From: Fidelibacterota bacterium
GTDB lineage: Bacteria > Fidelibacterota > Marinisomatia > SCGC-AAA003-L08 > GCA-002704045
Direction of reading: 5' to 3'
Length of the DNA: 16,598 bases
NCBI GenBank assembly: GCA_002704045.1
Contig: PAFF01000062.1
Location: forward strand, 40,755-57,352
Position 1 is the stretch's first letter. Each line of letters opens with the position of its first letter. The position numbers and the translations under genes are program-made. A model generated the notes under the pieces. That model was not told the origin of the DNA. It ran no database searches and saw only the letters and a program-made list of their open reading frames with translations. Positions 1 to 7,139 of this stretch are shown piece after piece.

Positions 1-801
1 TGTTAATGAATCTAATAAAATTACAACATCATCTCCAGCTTCTACCATTCTTCTTGCTTTTTCTATAACCATTTCAGAAACCTGCACGTGTCTTTCGGCT
101 GGTTCATCAAATGTAGAAGCTATTACTTCTGCATCTACACCTCTTTGCATTTCTGTAACCTCTTCAGGTCTTTCATCTATTAATAGAATTATTGGTTTTA
201 CTTCAGGATGATTTTTAGTAATAGAATTAGCAATTTTTTGTAATAAAACTGTTTTTCCAGTTTTAGGTGATGCAACAATCAAACCTCTTTGTCCTTTACC
301 TATAGGCGATAATAAATCTATTATGCGTGTGGAGTATTCTTTCGCATGTATTTCTAAATTTAATTGCTCTTCTGGAAATAATGGTGTCAGATTTACAAAT
401 CTTACATTATGTTTTGCCTTATCTGGGTTTTGTCCATTTATTTTATTTACTCTAAGTAAAGCAAAAAATCTTTCTTTTTCTTTGGGCGGTCTTACTTGAC
501 CCTCAATAAAGTGTCCAGTTTTTAATCCAAATCTTTTAATTTGAGAATGTGAAACATAAATATCATCCGGTGAGGGCAAATAGCAATAATTTGATGATCT
601 TAAAAAACCATAACCGTCTTGCATTATTTCTAAAACTCCTTCAGAAAATATTTCTTTGTTTTTTGAGTTTTTTGCTTGGTTTTTTAATATGACTTCAATT
701 AAGTCTTGTTTTTTAAAACCAGCTATATCTATTTCACCTAATTTTTTTGCATACTCTTGTAATTCTTTAACATTTAGGGCTCTTAGCTCTTTTATATTCA
801 T
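1..801 (-). CDS. rho: Transcription termination factor Rho (partial, C-terminal part beyond the left edge)
   Basis: This is the hexameric RNA-dependent ATPase/helicase that ends transcription in the cytoplasm. I translated 267 residues from the ATG at 799-801; the frame is open to base 1, so roughly the last 150 residues of a usual ~420 are missing. An N-terminal helical Rho_N region (about 1-48) is followed by the cold-shock-like RNA-binding domain with DGYGFLRS (62-69) and PDDIYVS (78-84). The ATPase core follows, with P-loop SPKTGKT (178-184), LIDERPEEVTEMQR (207-220) and Walker B ILLDS (261-265). The Q- and R-loops and arginine finger lie outside the window. There is no long insertion between the N-terminus and the RNA-binding domain, unlike many Bacteroidetes Rho proteins. 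A good Shine-Dalgarno AAGGTG lies about six bases before the ATG. It is the last gene of the left block, 105 bases after folC. Confidence 0.97.
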   Translation of the reverse strand, partial: MNIKELRALNVKELQEYAKKLGEIDIAGFKKQDLIEVILKNQAKNSKNKEIFSEGVLEIMQDGYGFLRSSNYCYLPSPDDIYVSHSQIKRFGLKTGHFIEGQVRPPKEKERFFALLRVNKINGQNPDKAKHNVRFVNLTPLFPEEQLNLEIHAKEYSTRIIDLLSPIGKGQRGLIVASPKTGKTVLLQKIANSITKNHPEVKPIILLIDERPEEVTEMQRGVDAEVIASTFDEPAERHVQVSEMVIEKARRMVEAGDDVVILLDSLT

Positions 802-906
802 TCTTCACCTTTTGATTATTTGATTTGACGAGATAAAGTTAGGAAATCTCTGAAAATTTATCAGTAGATACATTTACAAATTAATTACTTCAATTTAATA
901 TATATT
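802..906 (-). promoter_or_regulatory. rho leader / possible rho promoter
   Basis: This 105-base gap lies between the folC stop and the rho start, the longest in the left block. Read on the minus strand it holds a weak sigma70-like pair: TTGAAG (complement of 888-893) and TATCTA (complement of 865-870), 17 bases apart. It also holds short imperfect inverted repeats (CTGA/TCAG around 850-864 and GAGAT/ATCTC at 831-851). The -10 match is poor and AT-rich sequence yields such matches by chance. A separate promoter or leader control of rho is plausible, since rho is autoregulated through its leader in E. coli, but the sequence does not prove it. No convincing terminator for folC is seen. Confidence 0.25.
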
Positions 907-2097
907 TTATAGTGAGTCAAATGATTTTTTATAAACTCTTTGAATAGAATTGCCTAAATAATGACTACCTATAATTACCAATGAATCATTTAAATCTAAT
1001 TTTTCATTTATTGTTTGAATCGCATTTTCCACATTTTTGATTACTTTACTTTTGGATTTTAAGAAATTGTTGCTAAGTACTTTAGAATCCATAGAATATT
1101 TATTTTCTGTTTCAGAACATATAATAAAATCAAACAGTTTTTCAATTCTTTTCACCTGATTAATTATAGATTTTCTGTTTTGTAAAACTATTATTATATA
1201 TTTTTTACCTTTAATACTTTCTTTTTCATATTGATTTAAAAATACGTTTATTCCATCTTCATTATGACCAACATCAAATATTATATAAGGATTTTTTTTT
1301 ATGACTTGATACCTACCAGGCCATTTTGTTTTTTCTAATTCTTTTAAAATAATGTTCTTCTTATTATTATACAAAAATGATAATACATCATAAACTAATT
1401 GAGCGTTTTCATTTTGATGTTTTCCCTTTAAATATTTCAATTTTATATCATCATCATAGTTACAAAAACTAATATAACAATCATTGTCTTTTGATTTTTT
1501 TATAAGAATATCTTGAACTGTATTTCTTTGCTTTGATGAGAATATGGGAGTTTGAAATTTTATAATTCCAGATTTTTCTATAGCAATCTTCTCAATAGTA
1601 TCGCCTAAAATTTCTTTGTGATCCATAGAAATAGGAGTGAAAACTACTAATTCTGGGCTGCAAGCCGTTACACTATCGTACCTTCCTCCTAAACCTGTTT
1701 CTAAAATAGCAATATCAGTATTATTTAATTTAAAATATGAAAATGCAATTAATGTAATGGCTTCAAAAAAAGATGCTTCATTTAATTCAATTTTTTTTCG
1801 ATGTTTTTTGATAAGATCTTCAAGATCTTTATTTTTAATTGGGTGACCATTAATTCTAATCCTTTCATTAACGTTAACTAAATGAGGAGATGTATACAAA
1901 CCTACTTTTAAACCCAATCCTTTCAATGTATGTGATAACATGGATGCAACCGATCCTTTTCCGTTAGTTCCTGCAATTTGTATACATTTCAAATTTTTTT
2001 CAGGATTTTTACAACTATTTAGAAGTTTTTTTGTTCTATTTAATCCCATTTTAATGCCTCGGGACTCTAAAGCAAGTAAATAAGATATGTTGTTCAT
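907..2097 (-). CDS. folC: Folylpolyglutamate synthase / dihydrofolate synthase (FolC)
   Basis: FolC is a Mur-ligase-family enzyme that uses ATP to add glutamate to dihydropteroate and to folates in the cytoplasm. The motifs run in order: GIKMGL (14-19), P-loop GTNGKGS (43-49), YTSPHL (68-73), NERI (77-80), FFEAIT (110-115), ETGLGGRYD (133-141), the MDHKEILGDT segment (158-167), EKSGIIK (174-180), GKHQNENA (225-232), WPGR (259-262) and DVGHN (275-279), the family's usual DGAHN. At 396 residues it is slightly shorter than typical 420-430-residue members, mostly in the C-terminal domain. Its ATG shares one base with the amidase TAA (TAATG), so translational coupling is likely. Whether it has both dihydrofolate and folylpolyglutamate synthase activities cannot be read from sequence. 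Confidence 0.95.
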   Translation of the reverse strand: MNNISYLLALESRGIKMGLNRTKKLLNSCKNPEKNLKCIQIAGTNGKGSVASMLSHTLKGLGLKVGLYTSPHLVNVNERIRINGHPIKNKDLEDLIKKHRKKIELNEASFFEAITLIAFSYFKLNNTDIAILETGLGGRYDSVTACSPELVVFTPISMDHKEILGDTIEKIAIEKSGIIKFQTPIFSSKQRNTVQDILIKKSKDNDCYISFCNYDDDIKLKYLKGKHQNENAQLVYDVLSFLYNNKKNIILKELEKTKWPGRYQVIKKNPYIIFDVGHNEDGINVFLNQYEKESIKGKKYIIIVLQNRKSIINQVKRIEKLFDFIICSETENKYSMDSKVLSNNFLKSKSKVIKNVENAIQTINEKLDLNDSLVIIGSHYLGNSIQRVYKKSFDSL

Positions 2098-3596
2098 TAG
2101 TTTGTCATTGTAAACGAGGTTTCATATTTGTTTTTAAAATCTAATAACGCTTCAAAAATACCTTCCGCTATTTTTTTCTGATAAGCAGATTTAGCCAACA
2201 TTCTAGCTTCTTGTTTATTTGATAAAAAGCCTGTTTCAACAAGTACATTCGGCATAGATGCTCCTACTAAAACATAGAATCCTGCTTGCTTGACCCCCCT
2301 GTTCGGAGATGTTAATTTTTTATCCAAAGATTTTTGGATTAAATCTGCCAATACCTCACTCTCTTTTAAAAATTCATTTTGTGCCATTGTAGCTAATATT
2401 AAATTTTGAGGATCAGAAAAATTTTTATATTTTCTTTCATCTTTTTCCATTTTAATTACTTCATTTTCTCTCAAGGCTACTTCCATTGCATCTTGTGATT
2501 TTCCTGGTCTTAATAAGTACGTTTCAAACCCTTTCGCATTTTTTGATTTAGGGGACGCATTAGCATGAATACTTATAAAAATTTTTCCTCCAGATTCATT
2601 TGCAATTTTAGTTCTTTTCCATAATGGTATAAAATCGTCTTCTTCTCGAGTATAAATTACTCTTACTCCCATTTTTTCTTCAATAAGCTTCCCAAGCTTT
2701 TTACAAATTGCCAAATTAACATCTTTTTCGTATATATTAGATGGCCCTATTGCACCCTTATCTTTTCCTCCATGTCCAGGATCAATTACAACAGAGTCGA
2801 ACAACCACTTACTTCTTGATTTTTTTATCTTTTCAGCATTTACAGCAATATTTGTTCTTAAAGAAATCTGTATTTCAGTTCCTTCTTTATTTTGATAAAT
2901 ATCATAATCATCTATTTTTGACTTTAATAGAAATGAAATTTGAGCTGATTTAGGTGTATAAGTTGTATCACCGTTCAAAGTTATATTTTCTTCATAAAAT
3001 TGCATACATTTAATCTGACTAACTGGTGCGTATAATTTAGAATTTACAATATTCATTGAATCTACTATACCACTTGGAATTGTTATATTCATCCAACCAG
3101 ATCTATTAATTGATGCTGAAATACTATTATCATCAAACCTTTGAGTGGTTGTAACTGATAATTTGCTTCCATTCGATTTGCTATTTATACTTACTGAATG
3201 TATATTAAAATCTGGTTTTGATGTTATTAAAAACCCTTTTTTGGAATCTATGTGACCATTTGGCAAAGAGCTTGAATTTAATAAACCATCAAATGATGCA
3301 AGCGAAATATAATAAGTCTTATTTTTAAAAATTATGGGACGTTTGATTTGAAAAATCTTTTCATTAAACTTCACAAATGAACAATTTTCAGAAAAAATGA
3401 TTTTATTTCCATAATAATTTATCCAAAATTTGTTTTTTTCAGGATAAAAAGACTCATCAATATTATGGTTTTTTGCAAATTGATTTAATGATATATATTT
3501 GATATCATTTATTTCTTCAATTTTTGTTTGAACAAGAGAACAAAATAAAAGATTTATAAATAAATTTAATGTGAAAAAAATAATTTTTTTATTCAT
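2097..3596 (-). CDS. Secreted N-acetylmuramoyl-L-alanine amidase (Amidase_3) with stalk and AMIN-like domains
   Basis: This is a zinc amidase that cleaves the lactyl-amide bond between N-acetylmuramic acid and the stem peptide of peptidoglycan in the periplasm. Residues 1-24 form a signal peptide (KK, then a hydrophobic stretch to about 22). Residues about 27-105 resemble the copper-amine-oxidase N-terminal 'stalk' domain (YISLNQF, then a FNEK..IKRPIIF..YYISLASF pattern). Residues about 130-248 look like a degenerate AMIN domain. The catalytic domain is 268-488, with DPGHGG and zinc ligands H275, E290 (YEKD) and H344 (SIHAN), and catalytic E454 (VETGF). All are present, so it should be active. 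At 499 residues it resembles AmiC-type multi-domain amidases of cell separation. It starts 8 bases after the MotB-like gene and overlaps folC by one base. The two N-terminal domain assignments are less certain than the catalytic domain. Confidence 0.93.
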   Translation of the reverse strand: MNKKIIFFTLNLFINLLFCSLVQTKIEEINDIKYISLNQFAKNHNIDESFYPEKNKFWINYYGNKIIFSENCSFVKFNEKIFQIKRPIIFKNKTYYISLASFDGLLNSSSLPNGHIDSKKGFLITSKPDFNIHSVSINSKSNGSKLSVTTTQRFDDNSISASINRSGWMNITIPSGIVDSMNIVNSKLYAPVSQIKCMQFYEENITLNGDTTYTPKSAQISFLLKSKIDDYDIYQNKEGTEIQISLRTNIAVNAEKIKKSRSKWLFDSVVIDPGHGGKDKGAIGPSNIYEKDVNLAICKKLGKLIEEKMGVRVIYTREEDDFIPLWKRTKIANESGGKIFISIHANASPKSKNAKGFETYLLRPGKSQDAMEVALRENEVIKMEKDERKYKNFSDPQNLILATMAQNEFLKESEVLADLIQKSLDKKLTSPNRGVKQAGFYVLVGASMPNVLVETGFLSNKQEARMLAKSAYQKKIAEGIFEALLDFKNKYETSFTMTN

Positions 3597-3604
3597 TTAA
3601 ATAG

Positions 3605-4642
3605 TTAATTCATTCCAATTTTTTCTTTTATATTTTCCAAGAAAGATTTTTCTAATTTGGGAGCATTAGTCTGCCTTTTCAAATATTCTTTACAAGTCAT
3701 ATCATCTTTAACTTTTATTGTACTGTCAATTTCAATATTTGCATCAATAAATACTTCAACTCTCCTGTTTTTTCTACGACCCTCTGGTATTTGATTATCT
3801 GCTATTGGTGAGAATTCTCCTATTCCAACAGTAGTAAACCATTCTTGTTTAAGTTCTAATGGCAAGTTATACTGATTACAACTGTTTGATGACCAAAACT
3901 CAACTACTGATAATGCTCTAGCCGATGATAGTCTCAAATTTGTTTGATTATACCATTGTTTTGCTAATCTTTTTGTTATTGGGATATTATCTGTGTGTCC
4001 TTCTATCCTGATTTTTTCAACTATTCGTTGGCACATTTTAGATAAATTACTTTTTAGAGTATCAATAGTATAAAATGTTACTAAGGTATCTTGTACTTGA
4101 GGAACTTGAATATATTTAAATTGTATTGCATCAGAAACAATTTTTCCTACAACGCATAATTGTTCGTATGATTGTCTATTTATCTCTGCTCTTCCACTAT
4201 TAAAAAATTCATCTCCTGGAATTGTTATTTGCAGTCCTTTTGTACCTTTGTTAATTGATATTGGTGTCTTTATTTCCACATTTAGGAATTTTGACTTATT
4301 ATCAATTTTTCCATCTAAATAATACGGATCATATTTACCGTTTCCCATTTCTTCATTCCATCCTGGGTCACCAAAGCAAAGTTCGTATTTCTGATCGCAA
4401 TCAATAAACTGCTCAATTTCCTCATCAAATTTGCCATTTCCATTCATATCAGTGTAAGTTTCGGCAGGGTCACCATCTAAAAATTTTAACCCCTGCGACA
4501 ATAGTGTATCAATCGTCATGAATAAACTGTTTTCCATTTCATTTATTAAAACAACTGATAATAAAAATGCTGTCAATAGCAAAGTAAAAAGATCTGCATA
4601 AGACATCAACCAAGTACTTTTACCTTTAGTTTGTTTTGACAT
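3605..4642 (-). CDS. MotB-like stator subunit with OmpA peptidoglycan-binding domain and Asp-rich insertion
   Basis: This MotB-family protein has one N-terminal membrane helix and a periplasmic OmpA-like domain that anchors to peptidoglycan. The N-terminus has the family pattern WLMSYADLFTLLLTAF (11-26), with D17 at the proton-binding aspartate position. Residues about 56-114 form an unusual Asp/Gly-rich segment with D-M-N-G-N-G-K-F-D (65-73) and MGNGKYD (99-105). These look like EF-hand/dockerin-type calcium loops, and the segment holds two cysteines (C82, C90). The OmpA domain (about 143-299) carries IEGHTDN (213-219), NLRLSSARA (235-243) and GRRKNRRVEV (288-297). At 345 residues it is somewhat longer than E. 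coli MotB (308). Its ATG overlaps the motA-like stop by one base (TAATG), with an AGGGAG ribosome site. No flagellar gene is nearby. A non-flagellar envelope role is inferred; a TolR- or gliding-like function is the alternative. Confidence 0.88.
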   Translation of the reverse strand: MSKQTKGKSTWLMSYADLFTLLLTAFLLSVVLINEMENSLFMTIDTLLSQGLKFLDGDPAETYTDMNGNGKFDEEIEQFIDCDQKYELCFGDPGWNEEMGNGKYDPYYLDGKIDNKSKFLNVEIKTPISINKGTKGLQITIPGDEFFNSGRAEINRQSYEQLCVVGKIVSDAIQFKYIQVPQVQDTLVTFYTIDTLKSNLSKMCQRIVEKIRIEGHTDNIPITKRLAKQWYNQTNLRLSSARALSVVEFWSSNSCNQYNLPLELKQEWFTTVGIGEFSPIADNQIPEGRRKNRRVEVFIDANIEIDSTIKVKDDMTCKEYLKRQTNAPKLEKSFLENIKEKIGMN

Positions 4643-5436
4643 TAACTCCCTTTACGGTCTTCTTCAGAAATATATGCTTCCAATTTCTCTCTTATTTTAA
4701 TGGGGTGATCATTTTGATGAATCGAAAGAGCTCCTTCTACAATCATTTCTCTAGATTCTAATCTATCTTTTGATCTTCGACCCAACTTACCTGCAATTGG
4801 TAAAAATATTAAATTAGAAATTATTATTCCATACAATGTAGTTTTTAGAGCTAAACCCATCCCTCTCAATAATTCAAAATATTTATCACCTATACTTGAA
4901 CCAACACTTTGATCTGTAAATCCACTTCCTAACATCACAATTAATCCAATAACTGTTCCAATCATACCAAATGCTGGTGCGTATTCTCCCATCTGATAAA
5001 ATATTTCAGTTGCATTGTTATCTCTTTTTTCCGAATTTTTAAGCTCGAGCATTAAATGGCTTTCTAATCTTTCTTTTTTATCCCCTCCTAAAGATAATTC
5101 AACCGCATTTTTTAAAAATGGATTTTGAATATTTTTCATTTCTTTTTCTAATCCAAATACTCCTTTTTCTCTTTTTATTTTTCCTAAATTAACAATTTCA
5201 TCTATTAAATAAATTTCTTGGATTTCTTCGCTTGAAAAAACATTTGACGCAGACTTAAACGAACTTATAACTGCCTTAAAGGGAAAATTAACAAACGTTG
5301 CAGCTAAAGTTCCTCCAATAACAATTAAATATGCGGACCCAGAAGTAAAAATTTCTACACCTCCACCACTATCAATGATTGCAATAATAATCATCGCGAC
5401 ACCTGTGATTAATCCTACTATTGTTGAAAAATCCAT
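4642..5436 (-). CDS. MotA-like proton-channel stator subunit
   Basis: This inner-membrane protein of the MotA/TolQ/ExbB superfamily forms a proton channel with the MotB-like partner. Four membrane segments are visible (about 4-22, 33-51, 153-171, 197-217). The signature YAPAFGMIGTVIGL (152-165) holds P154, and FLPIAGKL (211-218) holds P213; both match conserved prolines of MotA. The cytoplasmic loop KREKGVFGLEKEM (88-100) resembles the MotA loop that contacts FliG, and HPIKIREKLEAY (244-255) matches the MotA C-terminus. These make it MotA-type rather than ExbB or TolQ. An extra stretch around GDKYFELLR (183-191) sits before GMGLALKTTLYG, where flagellar MotA is more compact. The length of 264 residues is usual. 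It overlaps the DivIC-like gene by one base (TAATG) and has an AGAGGA ribosome site inside that gene's end. The physiological partner is unknown. Confidence 0.92.
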   Translation of the reverse strand: MDFSTIVGLITGVAMIIIAIIDSGGGVEIFTSGSAYLIVIGGTLAATFVNFPFKAVISSFKSASNVFSSEEIQEIYLIDEIVNLGKIKREKGVFGLEKEMKNIQNPFLKNAVELSLGGDKKERLESHLMLELKNSEKRDNNATEIFYQMGEYAPAFGMIGTVIGLIVMLGSGFTDQSVGSSIGDKYFELLRGMGLALKTTLYGIIISNLIFLPIAGKLGRRSKDRLESREMIVEGALSIHQNDHPIKIREKLEAYISEEDRKGS

Positions 5437-5747
5437 TAATTATTTCCTCTTTTTGAAATTATTGTAAATACTTTCTCACCTTTTTTCGCCATCTTAAACT
5501 CTGACCTAGCAATTTTTTCAATATAAACTAAATCTTGTTCTAATCTGTTTTTTTCAAATTCTAGCTTTTCAATAATTTTTATAGTTGAGTTTATTTCATA
5601 TTCCAGTTGATTATTAATATTTTGTATTTTCTTCAATTTAATATAACCTGATTCAGAAAAGACAAGAATCAAAACCAAAAAAGCAACATAAAAGCTAAAT
5701 CCTACTTTAATAATAGTTTTATTTCTCTTTTTTTTGTAACTAATCAT
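5436..5747 (-). CDS. DivIC/FtsB-family septum formation protein
   Basis: This small bitopic divisome protein belongs to the family that, with FtsL/DivIB-type partners, activates septal cell-wall synthesis. It has 103 residues: a short basic cytoplasmic N-terminus (KKKRNK), one membrane helix (about 12-30), a periplasmic coiled coil (about 36-74) and the family's C-terminal signature IEKIARSEFKMAKKGEKVF (76-94), comparable to the usual 'IE.iAR.e..M...GE'. Its ATG lies 8 bases inside the end of enolase (ATGATTAG), and its TAA shares a base with the motA-like ATG, so all three are probably translationally coupled. A DivIC/FtsB gene directly after eno recurs in bacteria and supports the call. Which of FtsB or DivIC it should be named is a matter of lineage convention, so no symbol is given. 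Confidence 0.88.
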   Translation of the reverse strand: MISYKKKRNKTIIKVGFSFYVAFLVLILVFSESGYIKLKKIQNINNQLEYEINSTIKIIEKLEFEKNRLEQDLVYIEKIARSEFKMAKKGEKVFTIISKRGNN

Positions 5748-7032
5748 TTGTTATAGATTTTAAAATTTCTTTGCCTGAATAATTTGTTTTGTTGATTATT
5801 TTTTCTTCAATTCGTAGTAATTGATTATACTTCGCTGTTCTGTCCGTCCTTGACAACGATCCAGTTTTTATTTGCATAGCATTGGTTCCAACAGCTAAAT
5901 CTGCTATTATTGTGTCCTCGGTCTCTCCAGACCTATGTGATATAATTGTTAATAATTCATTTTGCTTTGCCAAATCAATCGCCTGTAAAGTTTCGGAAAG
6001 GGTTCCAATTTGATTTAATTTAATAAGAATGGAATTTATAGCTTCTTTATCAATTGCTTTTTTCAAAATCAAAGGATTCGTAACTGTCAAATCATCACCA
6101 ACAATTTGAATTGATGATCCTAGATTTTTATTGAATTCGATCCATCCTTGCCAATCATTCTCATCTAAACCATCTTCTATTGAAATAATGGGATACTTTT
6201 CTATTAAATATTTGTAATAATCTATTAACTCATGAGAGTTTAATTTTTTTCCCTCCGATTTTAAGACATAAAAATTGTTAGCTTTATCATAAAATTCACT
6301 GGATGCAATATCTAAGGCTATAAATACCTCCTCTCCTGGTTTATAGCCTGCAAGCTCTATAGATTGAATTATAAATTCTAAAGCTTGCTCATTTGAATTT
6401 AAATTAGGAGCAAAACCTCCTTCATCTCCAACTGCAGTATTCAATCCCTTCTTTTTCAAAATATTTTTCAGATTATGAAAAATTTCTACTCCTGCTTGTA
6501 ATGCTTGACTAAAACTTTCAAAACCTAATGGGAAAATCATGAATTCCTGAAAATCTATATTATTATCTGCGTGGCTTCCACCATTAATAATATTCATCAT
6601 GGGACTTGGCATAGAAATTTTATTGTCTTTGGCAATAAATTCATAAAATGATTTTTTTTGGTAATTTGATGCCGCACATGCACAAGCTAACGATACGCCT
6701 AAGATAGCATTGGCACCTAAATTCGATTTATTCAATGTTCCATCTAAATCAATTAATACTTTATCAATATTTCTATAATCTTGAACATTTAGATTAAACA
6801 ATGCCGGAAATATGATATTATCAATGTTTTTAATTGCTTTATAAACGCTTTTTCCCAAATAAAATTCTTCTTTATCTCTCATTTCTAAAGCTTCTCTTGA
6901 GCCTGTAGAAGCTCCACTTGGAACAGCTGCTCTACCAAAAGATCCATCCTTTAAATGCACATCAACTTCAATTGTTGGATTTCCTCTTGAATCTATAATT
7001 TGTCTTGAATTTATATTTTTAATTTTTGGCAT
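5740..7032 (-). CDS. eno: Enolase (phosphopyruvate hydratase)
   Basis: Enolase interconverts 2-phosphoglycerate and phosphoenolpyruvate in glycolysis. At 430 residues it is full length, with every key motif: DSRGNPT (14-20), SGASTG (39-44), GGSHADNN (151-158), GDEGGFAPN (202-210, E204 as catalytic acid/base), magnesium ligands D241 (ALDIASSE), E286 (SIEDGL) and D313 (VGDDL), K338 in the IKLNQIGTLSE signature, H366 in SHRSGETED, and the C-terminal QIKTGSLSRTDR (387-398). It is the first gene of the minus-strand block, so the block's promoter should lie in the 107 bases to its right. No clear Shine-Dalgarno precedes the ATG at 7030-7032. Its final codons overlap the DivIC-like start by 8 bases. 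Confidence 0.99.
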   Translation of the reverse strand: MPKIKNINSRQIIDSRGNPTIEVDVHLKDGSFGRAAVPSGASTGSREALEMRDKEEFYLGKSVYKAIKNIDNIIFPALFNLNVQDYRNIDKVLIDLDGTLNKSNLGANAILGVSLACACAASNYQKKSFYEFIAKDNKISMPSPMMNIINGGSHADNNIDFQEFMIFPLGFESFSQALQAGVEIFHNLKNILKKKGLNTAVGDEGGFAPNLNSNEQALEFIIQSIELAGYKPGEEVFIALDIASSEFYDKANNFYVLKSEGKKLNSHELIDYYKYLIEKYPIISIEDGLDENDWQGWIEFNKNLGSSIQIVGDDLTVTNPLILKKAIDKEAINSILIKLNQIGTLSETLQAIDLAKQNELLTIISHRSGETEDTIIADLAVGTNAMQIKTGSLSRTDRTAKYNQLLRIEEKIINKTNYSGKEILKSITND

Positions 7033-7139
7033 TTTAAAAGTATATATATTTAATACATTGTAATAAGTTTAATTAATATTCAACTTACTAAATATTTTGA
7101 ATAGAAACATTTATAAAATATTAAGTTTATACACATAAT
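7033..7139. promoter_or_regulatory. Divergent promoter region between eno and the polysaccharide cluster, with an inverted repeat
   Basis: This 107-base region between divergent genes must drive both blocks. For eno, a plausible minus-strand promoter is TTGAAT (complement of 7078-7083) and TACAAT (complement of 7057-7062). The 15-base spacer is short, and the -10 lies 24 bases before the eno ATG. On the plus strand an imperfect hairpin has arms AACTT(ACTA)AATATTTT (7082-7098) and AAAATATTAAGTT (7115-7127), with a 16-base loop. It ends 12 bases before the flippase ATG. It could be a leader structure or an operator. The region is almost entirely A/T, so chance repeats are common and both assignments are weak. 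Confidence 0.35.

Noticed and set aside
831..864. Small inverted repeats in the rho leader as an attenuator or folC terminator
   Set aside because: Arms are only 4-5 bases with A/T-rich loops and no following U-run; too weak to call.
1637..1846. Plus-strand ORF of 69 codons inside folC
   Set aside because: It lies antisense to a well-supported gene, has no family features, and its low complexity follows from folC codons.
2741..2953. Plus-strand ORF of 70 codons inside the amidase gene
   Set aside because: Antisense shadow of the amidase catalytic region; no plausible domain or ribosome site.
3605..5436. Flagellar stator genes indicating a motile organism
   Set aside because: No other flagellar gene is in the window and the neighbours are cell-wall and division genes; flagellar use is not supported.
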